From an uncultured bacterium (lineage in GTDB: Bacteria > Actinomycetota > Coriobacteriia > Coriobacteriales > Eggerthellaceae): 19,199 nt of DNA. The translations under genes and the position numbers were made by a program. The DNA lies in NCBI GenBank assembly GCA_905215325.1, contig CAJMPP010000035.1, positions 1-19,199 of the forward strand. The letters are read 5' to 3'. Positions 5,693 through 13,149 of this stretch are shown piece after piece; the first letter of the stretch is position 1; every line of letters starts with the position of its first letter. The notes beneath the pieces were generated by a model. It was not told the DNA's origin. It did no database searches and worked only from the letters and a program-made list of their open reading frames with translations.

Positions 5693-6966
5693 GCTCTATC
5701 ATCGACGCGTTCAAGGTTCCCGAGCTGCGCAAGAAGATCTTGTTCACGCTGGGTATCCTTGCGCTCTATCGATTCGGTTCCTACGTGCCGGTTCCGGGCA
5801 TCCCGTTCCGCGAGTTCGCTGACTCGTTCCAGGATTCGGGCGTGTCCATGACCATGCTGGACCTGTTCACCGGCGGCGCGCTTTCGAACTTCTCGGTATT
5901 CTCGCTGGGCATCATGCCCTACATCACCGCATCCATCATCATGCAGCTGATGCAGGGCGTTGTCCCGGCGGTTGGCCGATGGGCGAAGGAAGGCGAGACC
6001 GGCAGGCGTCGCATCACCCAGGTCACGCGTTATCTGACGTTGGCCCTGGGCCTGATCAACGCCATCGGCTACCTGCTGCTGTTCAAGTCCCCGCAGTACG
6101 GCGTGGTGTTCTCTTCGGAGGTCCCCGAGATCGTCACCGACATCCTGGTGGTGTTCACGTTGGTGGCCGGTACCGCGTTCATTATGTGGATGGGCGAGCT
6201 CATCACGCAGCGCGGCGTCGGCAACGGCATGTCGCTCATCATCTTCGTGAGCATCGTCAGCCGTGTGCCTTCGGCCATCTTCTCTTCGGTGAACCTGACC
6301 ACCGATACCGGTATGGGCATCGCCATCACGGTGCTCATCCTGGCAGTGGTGCTTGTGTGCATCCCCGCGATCATCTTCGTGGAGCGCGCACAGCGTCGCA
6401 TCCCGGTGAACTACGCCAAGCGCGTTCAGGGTCGTAAGATGATGGGCGGTCAGTCCACCTACATTCCCTTGAAGGTGAATGCGGCGGGCGTCATCCCGAT
6501 CATCTTCGCAAGCTGCCTGATTTACTTCCCGGCTCAGCTTGCTGCTCTGTTCAACGTTGGTTGGTTGACGGCGTTCGCCGATGTCATCTCCACGGGTTGG
6601 GTGAATTGGATCCTCACCATCGCGCTGATCGTCTTCTTCGCGTATTTCTACACCTCCATGGTGTTCAATCCCGAGGAGACGGCGGACAACCTGCGCAAGC
6701 AGGGCGGCTTCATTCCCGGCGTTCGTCCCGGTTCGGCTACCGTGACCTACATTAAGAACGTGCTGCATCGTGTCACGCTTCCGGGCGGCATCTTCATCGC
6801 GGTCATCGCGGTTGTGCCGACCATCATCTTCTACTTCACCGGCAATACGCTTATCCAGGCGTTCGGCGGTACTTCCATCCTAATCATGATCGGCGTTGCG
6901 CTCGATACCATGAGCAAGGTTGAAAGCCAGTTGAAGATGCATAACTATGAGGGATTCTTCAAGTAG
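5686..6966 (+). CDS. secY: Preprotein translocase subunit SecY
   Basis: The product is 426 aa, normal for SecY, with about ten hydrophobic segments. The N-terminus (LSSIIDAFKVPELRKKILFT) and the YRFGSYVPVPGIP block are the family hallmark; the cytoplasmic loop PVNYAKRVQGRKMMGGQSTY and MVFNPEETADNLRKQGGFIP confirm it. SecY forms the protein-conducting channel with SecE and SecG in the inner membrane. The start is TTG at 5686, inside the last codons of rplO, with AAAGG at 5671-5675 placed 10 nt upstream. It is chosen because the family N-terminus begins here and no ATG fits. Coupled to rplO; followed by a strong terminator. Confidence 0.97.
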   Translation: MLSSIIDAFKVPELRKKILFTLGILALYRFGSYVPVPGIPFREFADSFQDSGVSMTMLDLFTGGALSNFSVFSLGIMPYITASIIMQLMQGVVPAVGRWAKEGETGRRRITQVTRYLTLALGLINAIGYLLLFKSPQYGVVFSSEVPEIVTDILVVFTLVAGTAFIMWMGELITQRGVGNGMSLIIFVSIVSRVPSAIFSSVNLTTDTGMGIAITVLILAVVLVCIPAIIFVERAQRRIPVNYAKRVQGRKMMGGQSTYIPLKVNAAGVIPIIFASCLIYFPAQLAALFNVGWLTAFADVISTGWVNWILTIALIVFFAYFYTSMVFNPEETADNLRKQGGFIPGVRPGSATVTYIKNVLHRVTLPGGIFIAVIAVVPTIIFYFTGNTLIQAFGGTSILIMIGVALDTMSKVESQLKMHNYEGFFK

Positions 6967-6987
6967 GAAAACCTTGCAGTTACCGAT

Positions 6988-7015
6988 AGGGAGGGCCCGA
7001 GGGCCCTCCCTTTTT
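6988..7015 (+). terminator. Intrinsic terminator after secY
   Basis: AGGGAGGGCC (6988-6997) pairs with GGCCCTCCCT (7002-7011), a perfect 10-bp GC-rich stem with a CGAG loop, followed directly by TTTTT (7011-7015). It ends the rplO-secY unit and separates it from adk, so adk probably needs its own promoter or partial read-through. Confidence 0.88.
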
Positions 7016-7021
7016 GTTATG

Positions 7022-7042
7022 ATGCAATTGCATTATTTGCAT
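7022..7042 (+). promoter_or_regulatory. Palindrome plus repeated TTGCAT upstream of adk
   Basis: ATGCAATTGCAT (7022-7033) is a perfect 12-bp palindrome. Its right half TTGCAT recurs nine bases downstream at 7037-7042. It lies between the secY terminator and the adk ribosome binding site, in the AT-rich stretch where the adk promoter should be. This arrangement would suit an operator. No confident -35/-10 pair was found (TTGTTA at 7014-7019 is a weak -35 candidate). Confidence 0.4.
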
Positions 7043-7064
7043 ATCTCGAAAGGATTGCTTCACC

Positions 7065-7691
7065 ATGAACATCGTGTTGCTGGGCGCTCCGGGCGCCGGT
7101 AAGGGCACGCAGGCTGCCAAGCTGGTCGAGGATTGCGGCCTGTGCCATATCTCCACGGGCGACATCCTTCGCGCTGCCGTTAAGAATCAGACTCCTCTGG
7201 GCGTTAAGGCTAAGGGCTTTATGGATGCCGGCGAGCTGGTTCCCGACGAACTGATCATCGACCTGATGAAGGAGCGCATCGAGCAGCCCGACACCGAGAA
7301 GGGCGTCATCCTGGACGGCTTCCCGCGTACCACCACGCAGGCTGTTGCTCTTGACACCATGCTTGCCGAGCTGAAGCGCCCGCTGAACGCGGCTCTGCTC
7401 ATCGACGTCGACTTCGAGGTCATCGTCAAGCGCCTGACCTCTCGTCGCATGTGCAAGGAATGCGGCCACATCGGCTCCGTTGCCGATGCCGCTTGCCCCG
7501 CATGCGGTGGCGAGATGTATCAGCGCGATGACGACAACGAGGCAACGGTGCGCAACCGCCTCGACGTCTACGAGAAGTCCACGGCTCCGCTGATCGACTA
7601 CTATCGCGGCTGTGACCTGCTCGTGTCCATCGACGGCGACCGTGATGTCGACGTCGTCTACGCTGATGTGAAGCAGGCTCTGGGTCTGTAG
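7065..7691 (+). CDS. adk: Adenylate kinase, zinc-LID form
   Basis: The product is 208 aa and catalyses AMP + ATP = 2 ADP in the cytoplasm. The P-loop GAPGAGKGT (residues 7-15), the AMP-site segment STGDILRA (30-37) and DGFPRT (84-89) are all present. The LID has Cys130, Cys133, Cys144 and Cys147 in two CxxC pairs, the structural zinc site common in Gram-positive enzymes, followed by the RDDDNEATVRNRL arginine block. AAAGGA (7050-7055) precedes the ATG. adk commonly follows secY, but here it lies between two terminators as a single transcription unit, and map/infA do not follow. Confidence 0.97.
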   Translation: MNIVLLGAPGAGKGTQAAKLVEDCGLCHISTGDILRAAVKNQTPLGVKAKGFMDAGELVPDELIIDLMKERIEQPDTEKGVILDGFPRTTTQAVALDTMLAELKRPLNAALLIDVDFEVIVKRLTSRRMCKECGHIGSVADAACPACGGEMYQRDDDNEATVRNRLDVYEKSTAPLIDYYRGCDLLVSIDGDRDVDVVYADVKQALGL

Positions 7692-7722
7692 CATCTGCCG
7701 TAAAACGTGCATATTGCTTGAG

Positions 7723-7750
7723 AGGGAGGGGTGAAACTACCCCTCCCTTT
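7723..7750 (+). terminator. Intrinsic terminator after adk
   Basis: AGGGAGGGGT (7723-7732) pairs with ACCCCTCCCT (7739-7748), 10 bp with a 6-nt loop, followed by TTTGCTT. The T tract is short but the stem is strong. It closes adk, 10 nt before the next predicted -10 box. Confidence 0.8.
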
Positions 7751-7760
7751 GCTTATCCCG

Positions 7761-7766
7761 TATAAT
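7761..7766 (+). promoter_or_regulatory. Consensus -10 box (TATAAT) for the membrane protein gene
   Basis: A perfect TATAAT lies between the adk terminator and the next gene. No good -35 exists at 16-18 nt upstream, because that position is occupied by the terminator arm. A start site would fall about 7773-7777, which coincides with the ATG at 7777, giving a leader of only zero to a few bases. Confidence 0.5.
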
Positions 7767-7776
7767 GTTTCGCCGT

Positions 7777-9954
7777 ATGCCTACCATGAAGCAGAACATA
7801 TCCTACTGGCACCAGCAGCTTATGCTTAAGCATGGCGCTACGGTAAAGCACGTCTTGAAAAGCGCCGTGCTGCTGATTCTTGCGGCCTTGGTGCTGGAAA
7901 CCTTCGTTTTCAACTTCAATTACTTCCGTACGGCGGGTTACCACACCACTAATCTGAACAACCGGCTAGCGCTTACCAAGACCACCGATGATCAGTACCG
8001 CGTTACCGAGGTCAATCACGTAATCGAATTCAAGAACCTCAATTCAGAGGTTCATAATGTTTGGTTGAACTTCGATTACCGCCAACCTGCCCAGCAGCTT
8101 AAGGTGAAGATCCAGTTCACCGACGAGGCGCACAGCACCTATTTCGATTCCACTGAGTACACGGTGGGCGTTCCCGAAGTGGACGTTAATACGCTCTGCG
8201 ATCAAAGCGAGTACATCAATCTGAACACCACGGGACTGGTGACCAACCTCAAGATCACCATCACCGGCGAGGATATCAACTATCCGGTGAAGCTATCTGA
8301 CGTGTCCATCAATGCTCGGGAACCGTTCCTGTTCAACCAAACTCGCTTCCTGCTCACGTTGGGTGTCTTGGCGCTTGCGTTCATTTTCCGTCCGAAGTCG
8401 GCCATCTACCGTATCGGCATCGTCCGCAATCCCCGTAAGTCTAAAGCTGCGCTCATCACCGCTGTTGCCTTCGAGATCGTGTTGCTTAGCTCGTATCTGT
8501 TCATGGGGTCGAACCTGGTTGGTGTTGCCACCAGCACGTACAACTCCGGTTCGTGGGATGGTACCGGCATTGCCAACACGTTCAAGGTCGGCGGTGAAAA
8601 CGCCCAGCAATATGCCGAGCTGGCCAAGTCCATGGCTCATGGGCAGCTGTATTTGGAGGAAACCCCGCCGCAGTGGCTGCAGGAAATGGATGACCCTTAC
8701 GACAAGGGCGCCCGCGATGAGTTGCAGAAGGAAACAGGCGAGGAGTACCTGTTCGATGTCGCCTATCACGATGGGCACTACTACGTGTACTTCGGCGTGG
8801 TGCCCGTGCTCGTGTTCTACTTGCCGTTCTATTTGATAACCGGTTCGAATTTCCCAACGGCTATCGGCGTGCTTATAGCCGTTATCATGTTCGTGCTAGG
8901 CTGCTCGGCGCTGCTTGACAGGTTCGCGCGCTATCACTTCAAACGTGTCAGTCTTGGCCTGTATCTGCTGCTGCAGATCCCGCTGGTCATGTGCTGCGGC
9001 ATCCTGTATTTGCTGAAGTTCCCCACGTTCTACTCACTTCCCATCTCCATGGGCCTGGCGTTTTCTGTGTGCGGCTTGTACCTATGGATGCGCGGTCGTG
9101 CGGCGAAGCGTCCTTGCGGTTGGTATCTGGGCGGAAGCTTGTGCATGGCCCTGGTTGTCGGGTGTCGTCCGCAGCTTATCGTTCTGTCGCTGGTGGCGTT
9201 CCCCCTGTTCTGGCGCAAGTACATCACGAAGAAGACCATCCTTACGCGTAAGGGCGCGATAGAGTTTGCCTGCTTGATTGCGCCGTACATCGTGGTGGCA
9301 GCGGGGCTCATGCTGTACAACCATGCTCGTTTCGGCAGCTTCACAGATTTTGGCGCGAACTACAACCTGACGGTCAACGACATGACCAAGCGCGGCTGGA
9401 ACATCGGGCGTTTGGCTCCGGCGTTGTTCGCGTACTTTCTGCAGCCGCCTTCCATGACCGGCGTGTTCCCGTTTTTGCAACCTGCTCCGTTTGAGACCAC
9501 CTACTTGGGGCAGACCATCAAGGAGGTCACGTTCGGCGGCGTGCTGGCATGCCTTCCCATCCTGTGGATCTTGCCGTTCTCGCGCCGTATCCTTGCATTG
9601 CGCTTCAAGACGCGCTCAACCCGAACCATTGCAGGCGTCATCATCGCTTTGCTGTTCGGCGGCGTGGTGGTTGCGCTGATGGATGCGCAGATGGCGGGTA
9701 TCCTGCAACGCTATTACGCGGACTTCAGCTTCATGTTCCTGGCGGCATCGGTGCTTTTGGCGTTCATCGTCAACGAGAACCTTAGACCCGGATCAACGGC
9801 TCAGGTGCTGCTCATGAAGGGGCTGTTGACGCTCGTCTGCATCTCGGTGTTCTACATCGCGCTTATCTGCTTCGTTCCGGAAACCGGATGGTTCTCCGAT
9901 ATCTACCCCTGGTCTTATCAGGACATCATCGAGACGGTGCTGTTCTGGACCTAG
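7777..9954 (+). CDS. Large multi-pass membrane protein, GT-C-like architecture, function unknown
   Basis: The product is about 725 aa. A first membrane helix lies at about 29-48. Then comes a hydrophilic, Asn/Thr-rich probable ectodomain (about 55-185) predicted mostly beta, then around ten or more further hydrophobic segments to the C-terminus. Between the third and fourth helices is a long polar loop with the conserved-looking phrases YDKGARDELQKETGEEYLFD and YHDGHYYVYFGVVP; later come GCRPQ and YNHARFGSFTDFGANYNLT. This resembles polytopic GT-C-type glycosyltransferase-like proteins, but no catalytic residues can be assigned. The start is uncertain: ATGs at 7765, 7777 and 7786 are in frame and none has a Shine-Dalgarno. 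7765 lies inside the TATAAT box, so 7777 is preferred. It is a single-gene unit. Confidence 0.8.
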   Translation: MPTMKQNISYWHQQLMLKHGATVKHVLKSAVLLILAALVLETFVFNFNYFRTAGYHTTNLNNRLALTKTTDDQYRVTEVNHVIEFKNLNSEVHNVWLNFDYRQPAQQLKVKIQFTDEAHSTYFDSTEYTVGVPEVDVNTLCDQSEYINLNTTGLVTNLKITITGEDINYPVKLSDVSINAREPFLFNQTRFLLTLGVLALAFIFRPKSAIYRIGIVRNPRKSKAALITAVAFEIVLLSSYLFMGSNLVGVATSTYNSGSWDGTGIANTFKVGGENAQQYAELAKSMAHGQLYLEETPPQWLQEMDDPYDKGARDELQKETGEEYLFDVAYHDGHYYVYFGVVPVLVFYLPFYLITGSNFPTAIGVLIAVIMFVLGCSALLDRFARYHFKRVSLGLYLLLQIPLVMCCGILYLLKFPTFYSLPISMGLAFSVCGLYLWMRGRAAKRPCGWYLGGSLCMALVVGCRPQLIVLSLVAFPLFWRKYITKKTILTRKGAIEFACLIAPYIVVAAGLMLYNHARFGSFTDFGANYNLTVNDMTKRGWNIGRLAPALFAYFLQPPSMTGVFPFLQPAPFETTYLGQTIKEVTFGGVLACLPILWILPFSRRILALRFKTRSTRTIAGVIIALLFGGVVVALMDAQMAGILQRYYADFSFMFLAASVLLAFIVNENLRPGSTAQVLLMKGLLTLVCISVFYIALICFVPETGWFSDIYPWSYQDIIETVLFWT

Positions 9955-9960
9955 GCGGCG

Positions 9961-9987
9961 GCGTGCGGTGGGGATACCGTCGCATGC
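9961..9987 (+). terminator. Weak hairpin after the membrane protein gene
   Basis: GCGTGCGGTGG (9961-9971) can pair with CCGTCGCATGC (9977-9987), 11 bp including three G-U pairs around a 5-nt loop. It lies 6 nt after the stop codon. No T tract follows, so termination would be inefficient or Rho-aided. The rest of the 89-nt gap to nagB shows only the nagB ribosome binding site. Confidence 0.35.
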
Positions 9988-10043
9988 GCTAGCTTCCGTT
10001 ATCAACCCCGACTGATTTTCAACGGCGAAAGAAAGGGCATCAC

Positions 10044-10769
10044 ATGCAACTGTTCATCGAGGAGACCTACGAGGATATGAGCCGTCGCGCGGCGGATTTG
10101 ATCGCCGCCCAGCTGATCGTGGACCCGGCTTCCACGCTGGGCCTGGCCACTGGATCCACGCCCATTGGGCTGTACGCCGACCTGGTCGAGGACTTCCAGG
10201 CTGACCGCATCAGCTTTGAGCAGGTCACAACGTTCAACCTGGACGAGTATCGCGGCCTGTCTCCCGAGCATGACCAGAGCTACCGCTACTTCATGCAGAA
10301 GAACCTCTTCGACCATGTCGACATCGACCCCGAGTCCACTAGCGTCCCCGACGGCGCCAACCCGGATGCACAGGCCGCTTGCGAGTCTTACGAGCGGGCA
10401 ATCAGCGAAGCCGGCGGCATCGATCTGCAGCTGCTGGGTCTGGGCCACAACGGCCACATCGGCTTCAACGAGCCCTGCGACGAGTTCCCCGTGCGCACCC
10501 ATGTGGTCGAGCTGACCGAGAGCACCATCAAAGCTAACAGCCGCCTGTTCGAGTCCATCGACCAGGTTCCCCGCGAGGCATACACCATGGGCATCGGCAC
10601 CATCATGAAGGCGCGTGCCATCCTGATGGTGGCCAGCGGCGTCGATAAGGCTCAGATCGTGCGCGACGCGTTCTTCGGACCGGTTACCCCGCAGGTTCCT
10701 GCGTCCGTGCTGCAGCTGCACCCCAACGTCACCGTCGTGGTGGACGCCGAGGCTGGCTCGCTGCTGTAA
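10044..10769 (+). CDS. nagB: Glucosamine-6-phosphate deaminase
   Basis: The product is 241 aa, the short Gram-positive form without the allosteric C-terminal extension of the E. coli enzyme. It converts GlcN-6-P to fructose-6-P and ammonia. Visible motifs are LGLATGSTPIGLY (sugar-phosphate site, about 32-44), NLDEYRGL with Asp67, and GLGHNGHIGFNEP with His138 and Glu143 as the catalytic His/Glu. Asn136 replaces the Asp seen in E. coli, as is usual in the Bacillus type. AAAGGG lies 6 nt before the ATG. It heads the amino-sugar gene series and is the last enzymatic step of the pathway. Confidence 0.96.
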   Translation: MQLFIEETYEDMSRRAADLIAAQLIVDPASTLGLATGSTPIGLYADLVEDFQADRISFEQVTTFNLDEYRGLSPEHDQSYRYFMQKNLFDHVDIDPESTSVPDGANPDAQAACESYERAISEAGGIDLQLLGLGHNGHIGFNEPCDEFPVRTHVVELTESTIKANSRLFESIDQVPREAYTMGIGTIMKARAILMVASGVDKAQIVRDAFFGPVTPQVPASVLQLHPNVTVVVDAEAGSLL

Positions 10770-10803
10770 GGCGCGCACCGGTGTCATAATCGATAACACA
10801 TTT

Positions 10804-10835
10804 GGAGGGCTTTCCGCGCATGTGGAAGGCCCTTC
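10804..10835 (+). promoter_or_regulatory. Long hairpin in the nagB-nagA spacer
   Basis: Positions 10804-10815 pair with 10824-10835: a 12-bp stem (two G-U pairs) with an 8-nt loop, ending 8 nt before the nagA ribosome binding site AAAGGAG (10844-10850). The following sequence ATATTTG is not a proper T tract. It could be a leaky terminator, a stability element between nagB and nagA, or a translation-influencing structure. Upstream at 10781-10799, GTGTCATAATCGATAACAC is an imperfect dyad that could be an operator. Confidence 0.45.
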
Positions 10836-10859
10836 CATATTTGAAAGGAGCATGCGGAT

Positions 10860-12005
10860 ATGCGCATTGCCAACGGTAAGGTGTTCGACGGTCAGTGCTT
10901 CCGCGAACGCGATGTGGTTGTGGAGGGGCGGACCTTCTCCCGCATCGAGGCGTCGGGAGCCGAAGCGTGCGGCGCGGGCGGCGCTGCAGATACGCTGGAC
11001 GCTTCGGGCTGCTATGTGATCCCCGGCCTGATAGACGTGCACTTCCATGGTGCCATGGGCCATGATTTCTGCGATGCCTCCGATGAGGGCATCTCTAAGA
11101 TCGCGGCTTACGAGGCAAGCCGCGGCGTGACCTCCATCTGCCCGACCACCATGACGCTTCCCGAAGAGCGCCTGGCGCCCATCGTTGCCAGCATTGCCGC
11201 TCACGAAGCCACAGCGGGGGAGGCCGGTATCGTGGGCATCAACATGGAAGGCCCTTACATCGCCCCCGACAAGGTGGGTGCGCAGAACCCCGCGTACGTG
11301 CGCACTGCCTCCATCGAGGAGTTCGGCCGTCTTCAGCGCCAGGCAAAAGGGCTCATCAAGTTGGTGGACGTGGCCCCCGAGCAGCCGGGCAACCTGGAGT
11401 TCATCCGCCAGATGTCCCATGACGTACGCGTTTCCGTCGCCCATACGTGCACCAGCTACGATGACGCGTGCGCGGCATTCGACGCCGGTGCGCGTCATAT
11501 GACGCACCTGTTCAACGCCATGCCCGCTCTACATCACCGAGAGCCCGGCCCCATTGCCGCCGGTGCGGAGCGAAACGACGTCACGGCCGAGATAATCGCC
11601 GATGGCGTGCATATCCATCCGGCCATGGTGCGCTTGGCGTTCGCCCTGTTCGGCGATGACCGCATGGTCCTGATCAGCGACAGCCTGCGTGCCTGTGGAC
11701 TCGGCGATGGCGAATATGAGCTGGGCGGCCAGCAGTTCTTCGTCAAGGGCAATCGCGCCACCATCGCCAACGGCAGCCTTGCCGGCAGCGTGTCCGACGT
11801 GATGGCGTGCATGCGCACGGCGGTGCGCACTATGGGGATCCCGCTGACCAGCGCCGTGAAGGCCGCAACGGTCAACCCGGCCCGCGCTTTGGGCCTTGAC
11901 GGCAAGTTGGGCGCCATCGCCCCGGGCTACCAGGCAGATGCCGTGGTGCTCGATCGCGACCTGAACATCAAGCACGTGGTGCTTCGAGGGAAGGCCATCG
12001 CGTAG
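10860..12005 (+). CDS. nagA: N-acetylglucosamine-6-phosphate deacetylase
   Basis: The product is 381 aa, the normal NagA length. It hydrolyses GlcNAc-6-P to GlcN-6-P and acetate. The amidohydrolase (TIM barrel) features are visible: GLIDVHFHG with His61 and His63; NMEGPY with Glu130, the metal ligand; His195 in VAHT; His216 in HLFNAM; DGVHIHP with His251; and the catalytic Asp274 in LISDS. The C-terminal KLGAIAPGYQADAVVLD block completes the small beta domain. AAAGGAG precedes the ATG. It feeds nagB directly, 90 nt upstream. Confidence 0.96.
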   Translation: MRIANGKVFDGQCFRERDVVVEGRTFSRIEASGAEACGAGGAADTLDASGCYVIPGLIDVHFHGAMGHDFCDASDEGISKIAAYEASRGVTSICPTTMTLPEERLAPIVASIAAHEATAGEAGIVGINMEGPYIAPDKVGAQNPAYVRTASIEEFGRLQRQAKGLIKLVDVAPEQPGNLEFIRQMSHDVRVSVAHTCTSYDDACAAFDAGARHMTHLFNAMPALHHREPGPIAAGAERNDVTAEIIADGVHIHPAMVRLAFALFGDDRMVLISDSLRACGLGDGEYELGGQQFFVKGNRATIANGSLAGSVSDVMACMRTAVRTMGIPLTSAVKAATVNPARALGLDGKLGAIAPGYQADAVVLDRDLNIKHVVLRGKAIA

Positions 12006-12025
12006 CGATAGGTCGATCGGCTGCG

Positions 12026-12076
12026 CCGCCGCGAGGCGGTTTGCGCCGTTCGGGCGCTCGTTCGCGCCGTAAGGCG
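12026..12076 (+). repeat. Three small GC-rich hairpins in tandem after nagA
   Basis: Three short hairpins recur about every 20 nt. These are CCGCC/GGCGG (12026-12039, loop GCGA), GCGCC/GGCGC (12043-12057, 5-nt loop) and CGCC/GGCG (12065-12076, loop GTAA). Each unit contains or begins near GCGCCG. Two loops fit GNRA. There is no T tract, so this is not a classical terminator; it may be a stability element or a small dispersed repeat. Confidence 0.45.
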
Positions 12077-12089
12077 GATTCCATCCTTT

Positions 12090-12140
12090 GTTTGTGAAAC
12101 GTTGGCCAGCGCGTTGACGAACCGTGAACCTCGATACTAT
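12090..12140 (+). promoter_or_regulatory. Possible promoter and operator upstream of the nanA-like gene
   Basis: TTGACG (12114-12119, 5 of 6) and TACTAT (12135-12140, 4 of 6) are 15 nt apart, which is short, so the promoter call is tentative. Just upstream, GTTTGTGAAAC (12090-12100) is a dyad (GTTT/AAAC), and CGTTGGCCAGCG (12100-12111) matches its own reverse complement at 10 of 12 positions. Either could be an operator for a local amino-sugar regulator. No regulator gene is in the window. Confidence 0.4.
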
Positions 12141-12187
12141 CCTCATTGAAGTTTGCTCAACAGAAAGAAAGAGGCAAGGTACTCATC

Positions 12188-13132
12188 ATGACCGATTCCC
12201 CGTTTCGCGGCGTAATCCCCCCGGTGGTCATCCCGCTGACCGAAAAGAAGCAGCTTGACCTGGAGGCCTTCGAGCGCTCCATCAACCGTATGATCGACGC
12301 CGGCGTCGACGGCTTGTTCTTCCTGGGATCCTCGGGCGAGGTCGCGTTCCTCACCGACGCCCAGCGTTACCATGTGCTGCAGGAGGCCGTGGCCATCGTG
12401 AACCATCGCGTGCCCGTGCTGGCCGGCATCATCGACATGGAAACCCTGCGCGTGGTCGATCAGGCCAAGCGCGCCCAGGGCTTCGGCGTCGACGCGCTGG
12501 TGGCTACCGCGCCGTTCTACGCTTTGGGCGGCCCGAAGGAGACTGAGCGCCACTTCCGCGCCATCCGCGAGCATACCGATCTGCCGCTGTTCGCCTACGA
12601 CCTGCCCGTGTGCGTGCACACCAAGCTTGATCCTACCATGCTTGTGCGCCTGGGCAAGGACGGCGTGCTGCAGGGCGTGAAGGACTCCTCCGGCGACGAC
12701 GTCAGCTTCCGCTGGCTGGTACTGGAGAACGAGGATGCCGGTCGCCCGCTCCAGCTGCTCACCGGTCATGAGGTGTGCGTGGACGGCGCGTACCTGGCTG
12801 GCGCCGACGGCAGCGTGCCGGGCCTGGCCAACCTTGACCCGCACAGCTACGTGGAGCAGTGGAAGGCCGCTCAGGCCGGCGACTGGAACCGCGTCAAGGA
12901 GATTCAAGATCACCTGGCCCGTCTGATGTTCCTGACCCGCGTGGTCAAGGCCACCGTCGGCTTCGGTGCCGGCGTGGGCGCGTTCAAGACGGCTCTGTGG
13001 CAGATGGGCGTGTTCAACACGAACCAGATGCGCGAGCCTGTTCAGCCGCTCGAGGGCGAGGACGTCGCGGCCATCGTCGAGGTCATCAAAAAGGCCGGCC
13101 TCATGGACGCGGACGCTCCCATCCGCAAGTAG
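12188..13132 (+). CDS. nanA: DHDPS/NAL-family aldolase, probable N-acetylneuraminate lyase
   Basis: The product is 314 aa. By context it would split N-acetylneuraminate into ManNAc and pyruvate. Class I aldolase features are GSSGE (47-51, pyruvate carboxylate site), Tyr111, Tyr137 in AYDLP and the Schiff-base Lys165 in GVKDSSGD. The Arg that binds substrate in DapA (E. coli Arg138) is Cys142 here, which argues against dihydrodipicolinate synthase. KDSSGD is unlike the KQT-type motif of E. coli NanA, so another 2-keto acid aldolase remains possible. The frame is open back to a TTG at 12146, but the ATG at 12188 has AAGGT 7 nt upstream and starts the conserved fold. It is followed by a strong terminator. 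Confidence 0.75.
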   Translation: MTDSPFRGVIPPVVIPLTEKKQLDLEAFERSINRMIDAGVDGLFFLGSSGEVAFLTDAQRYHVLQEAVAIVNHRVPVLAGIIDMETLRVVDQAKRAQGFGVDALVATAPFYALGGPKETERHFRAIREHTDLPLFAYDLPVCVHTKLDPTMLVRLGKDGVLQGVKDSSGDDVSFRWLVLENEDAGRPLQLLTGHEVCVDGAYLAGADGSVPGLANLDPHSYVEQWKAAQAGDWNRVKEIQDHLARLMFLTRVVKATVGFGAGVGAFKTALWQMGVFNTNQMREPVQPLEGEDVAAIVEVIKKAGLMDADAPIRK

Positions 13133-13149
13133 CTTTTCTTCGCTTTTGC

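Noticed and set aside
5689..6768. Long minus-strand frame opposite secY
   Set aside because: Secure secY homology on the plus strand; the opposite frame has a biased His/Arg/Asp composition typical of a shadow.
12146..12187. TTG start giving 14 extra residues on the nanA-like protein
   Set aside because: No ribosome binding site at the TTG, and the ATG at 12188 is well placed at the start of the conserved fold.
12188..13132. Calling the lyase dihydrodipicolinate synthase (dapA)
   Set aside because: The substrate-binding Arg of DapA is Cys142 here, and all neighbouring enzymes belong to amino-sugar catabolism.
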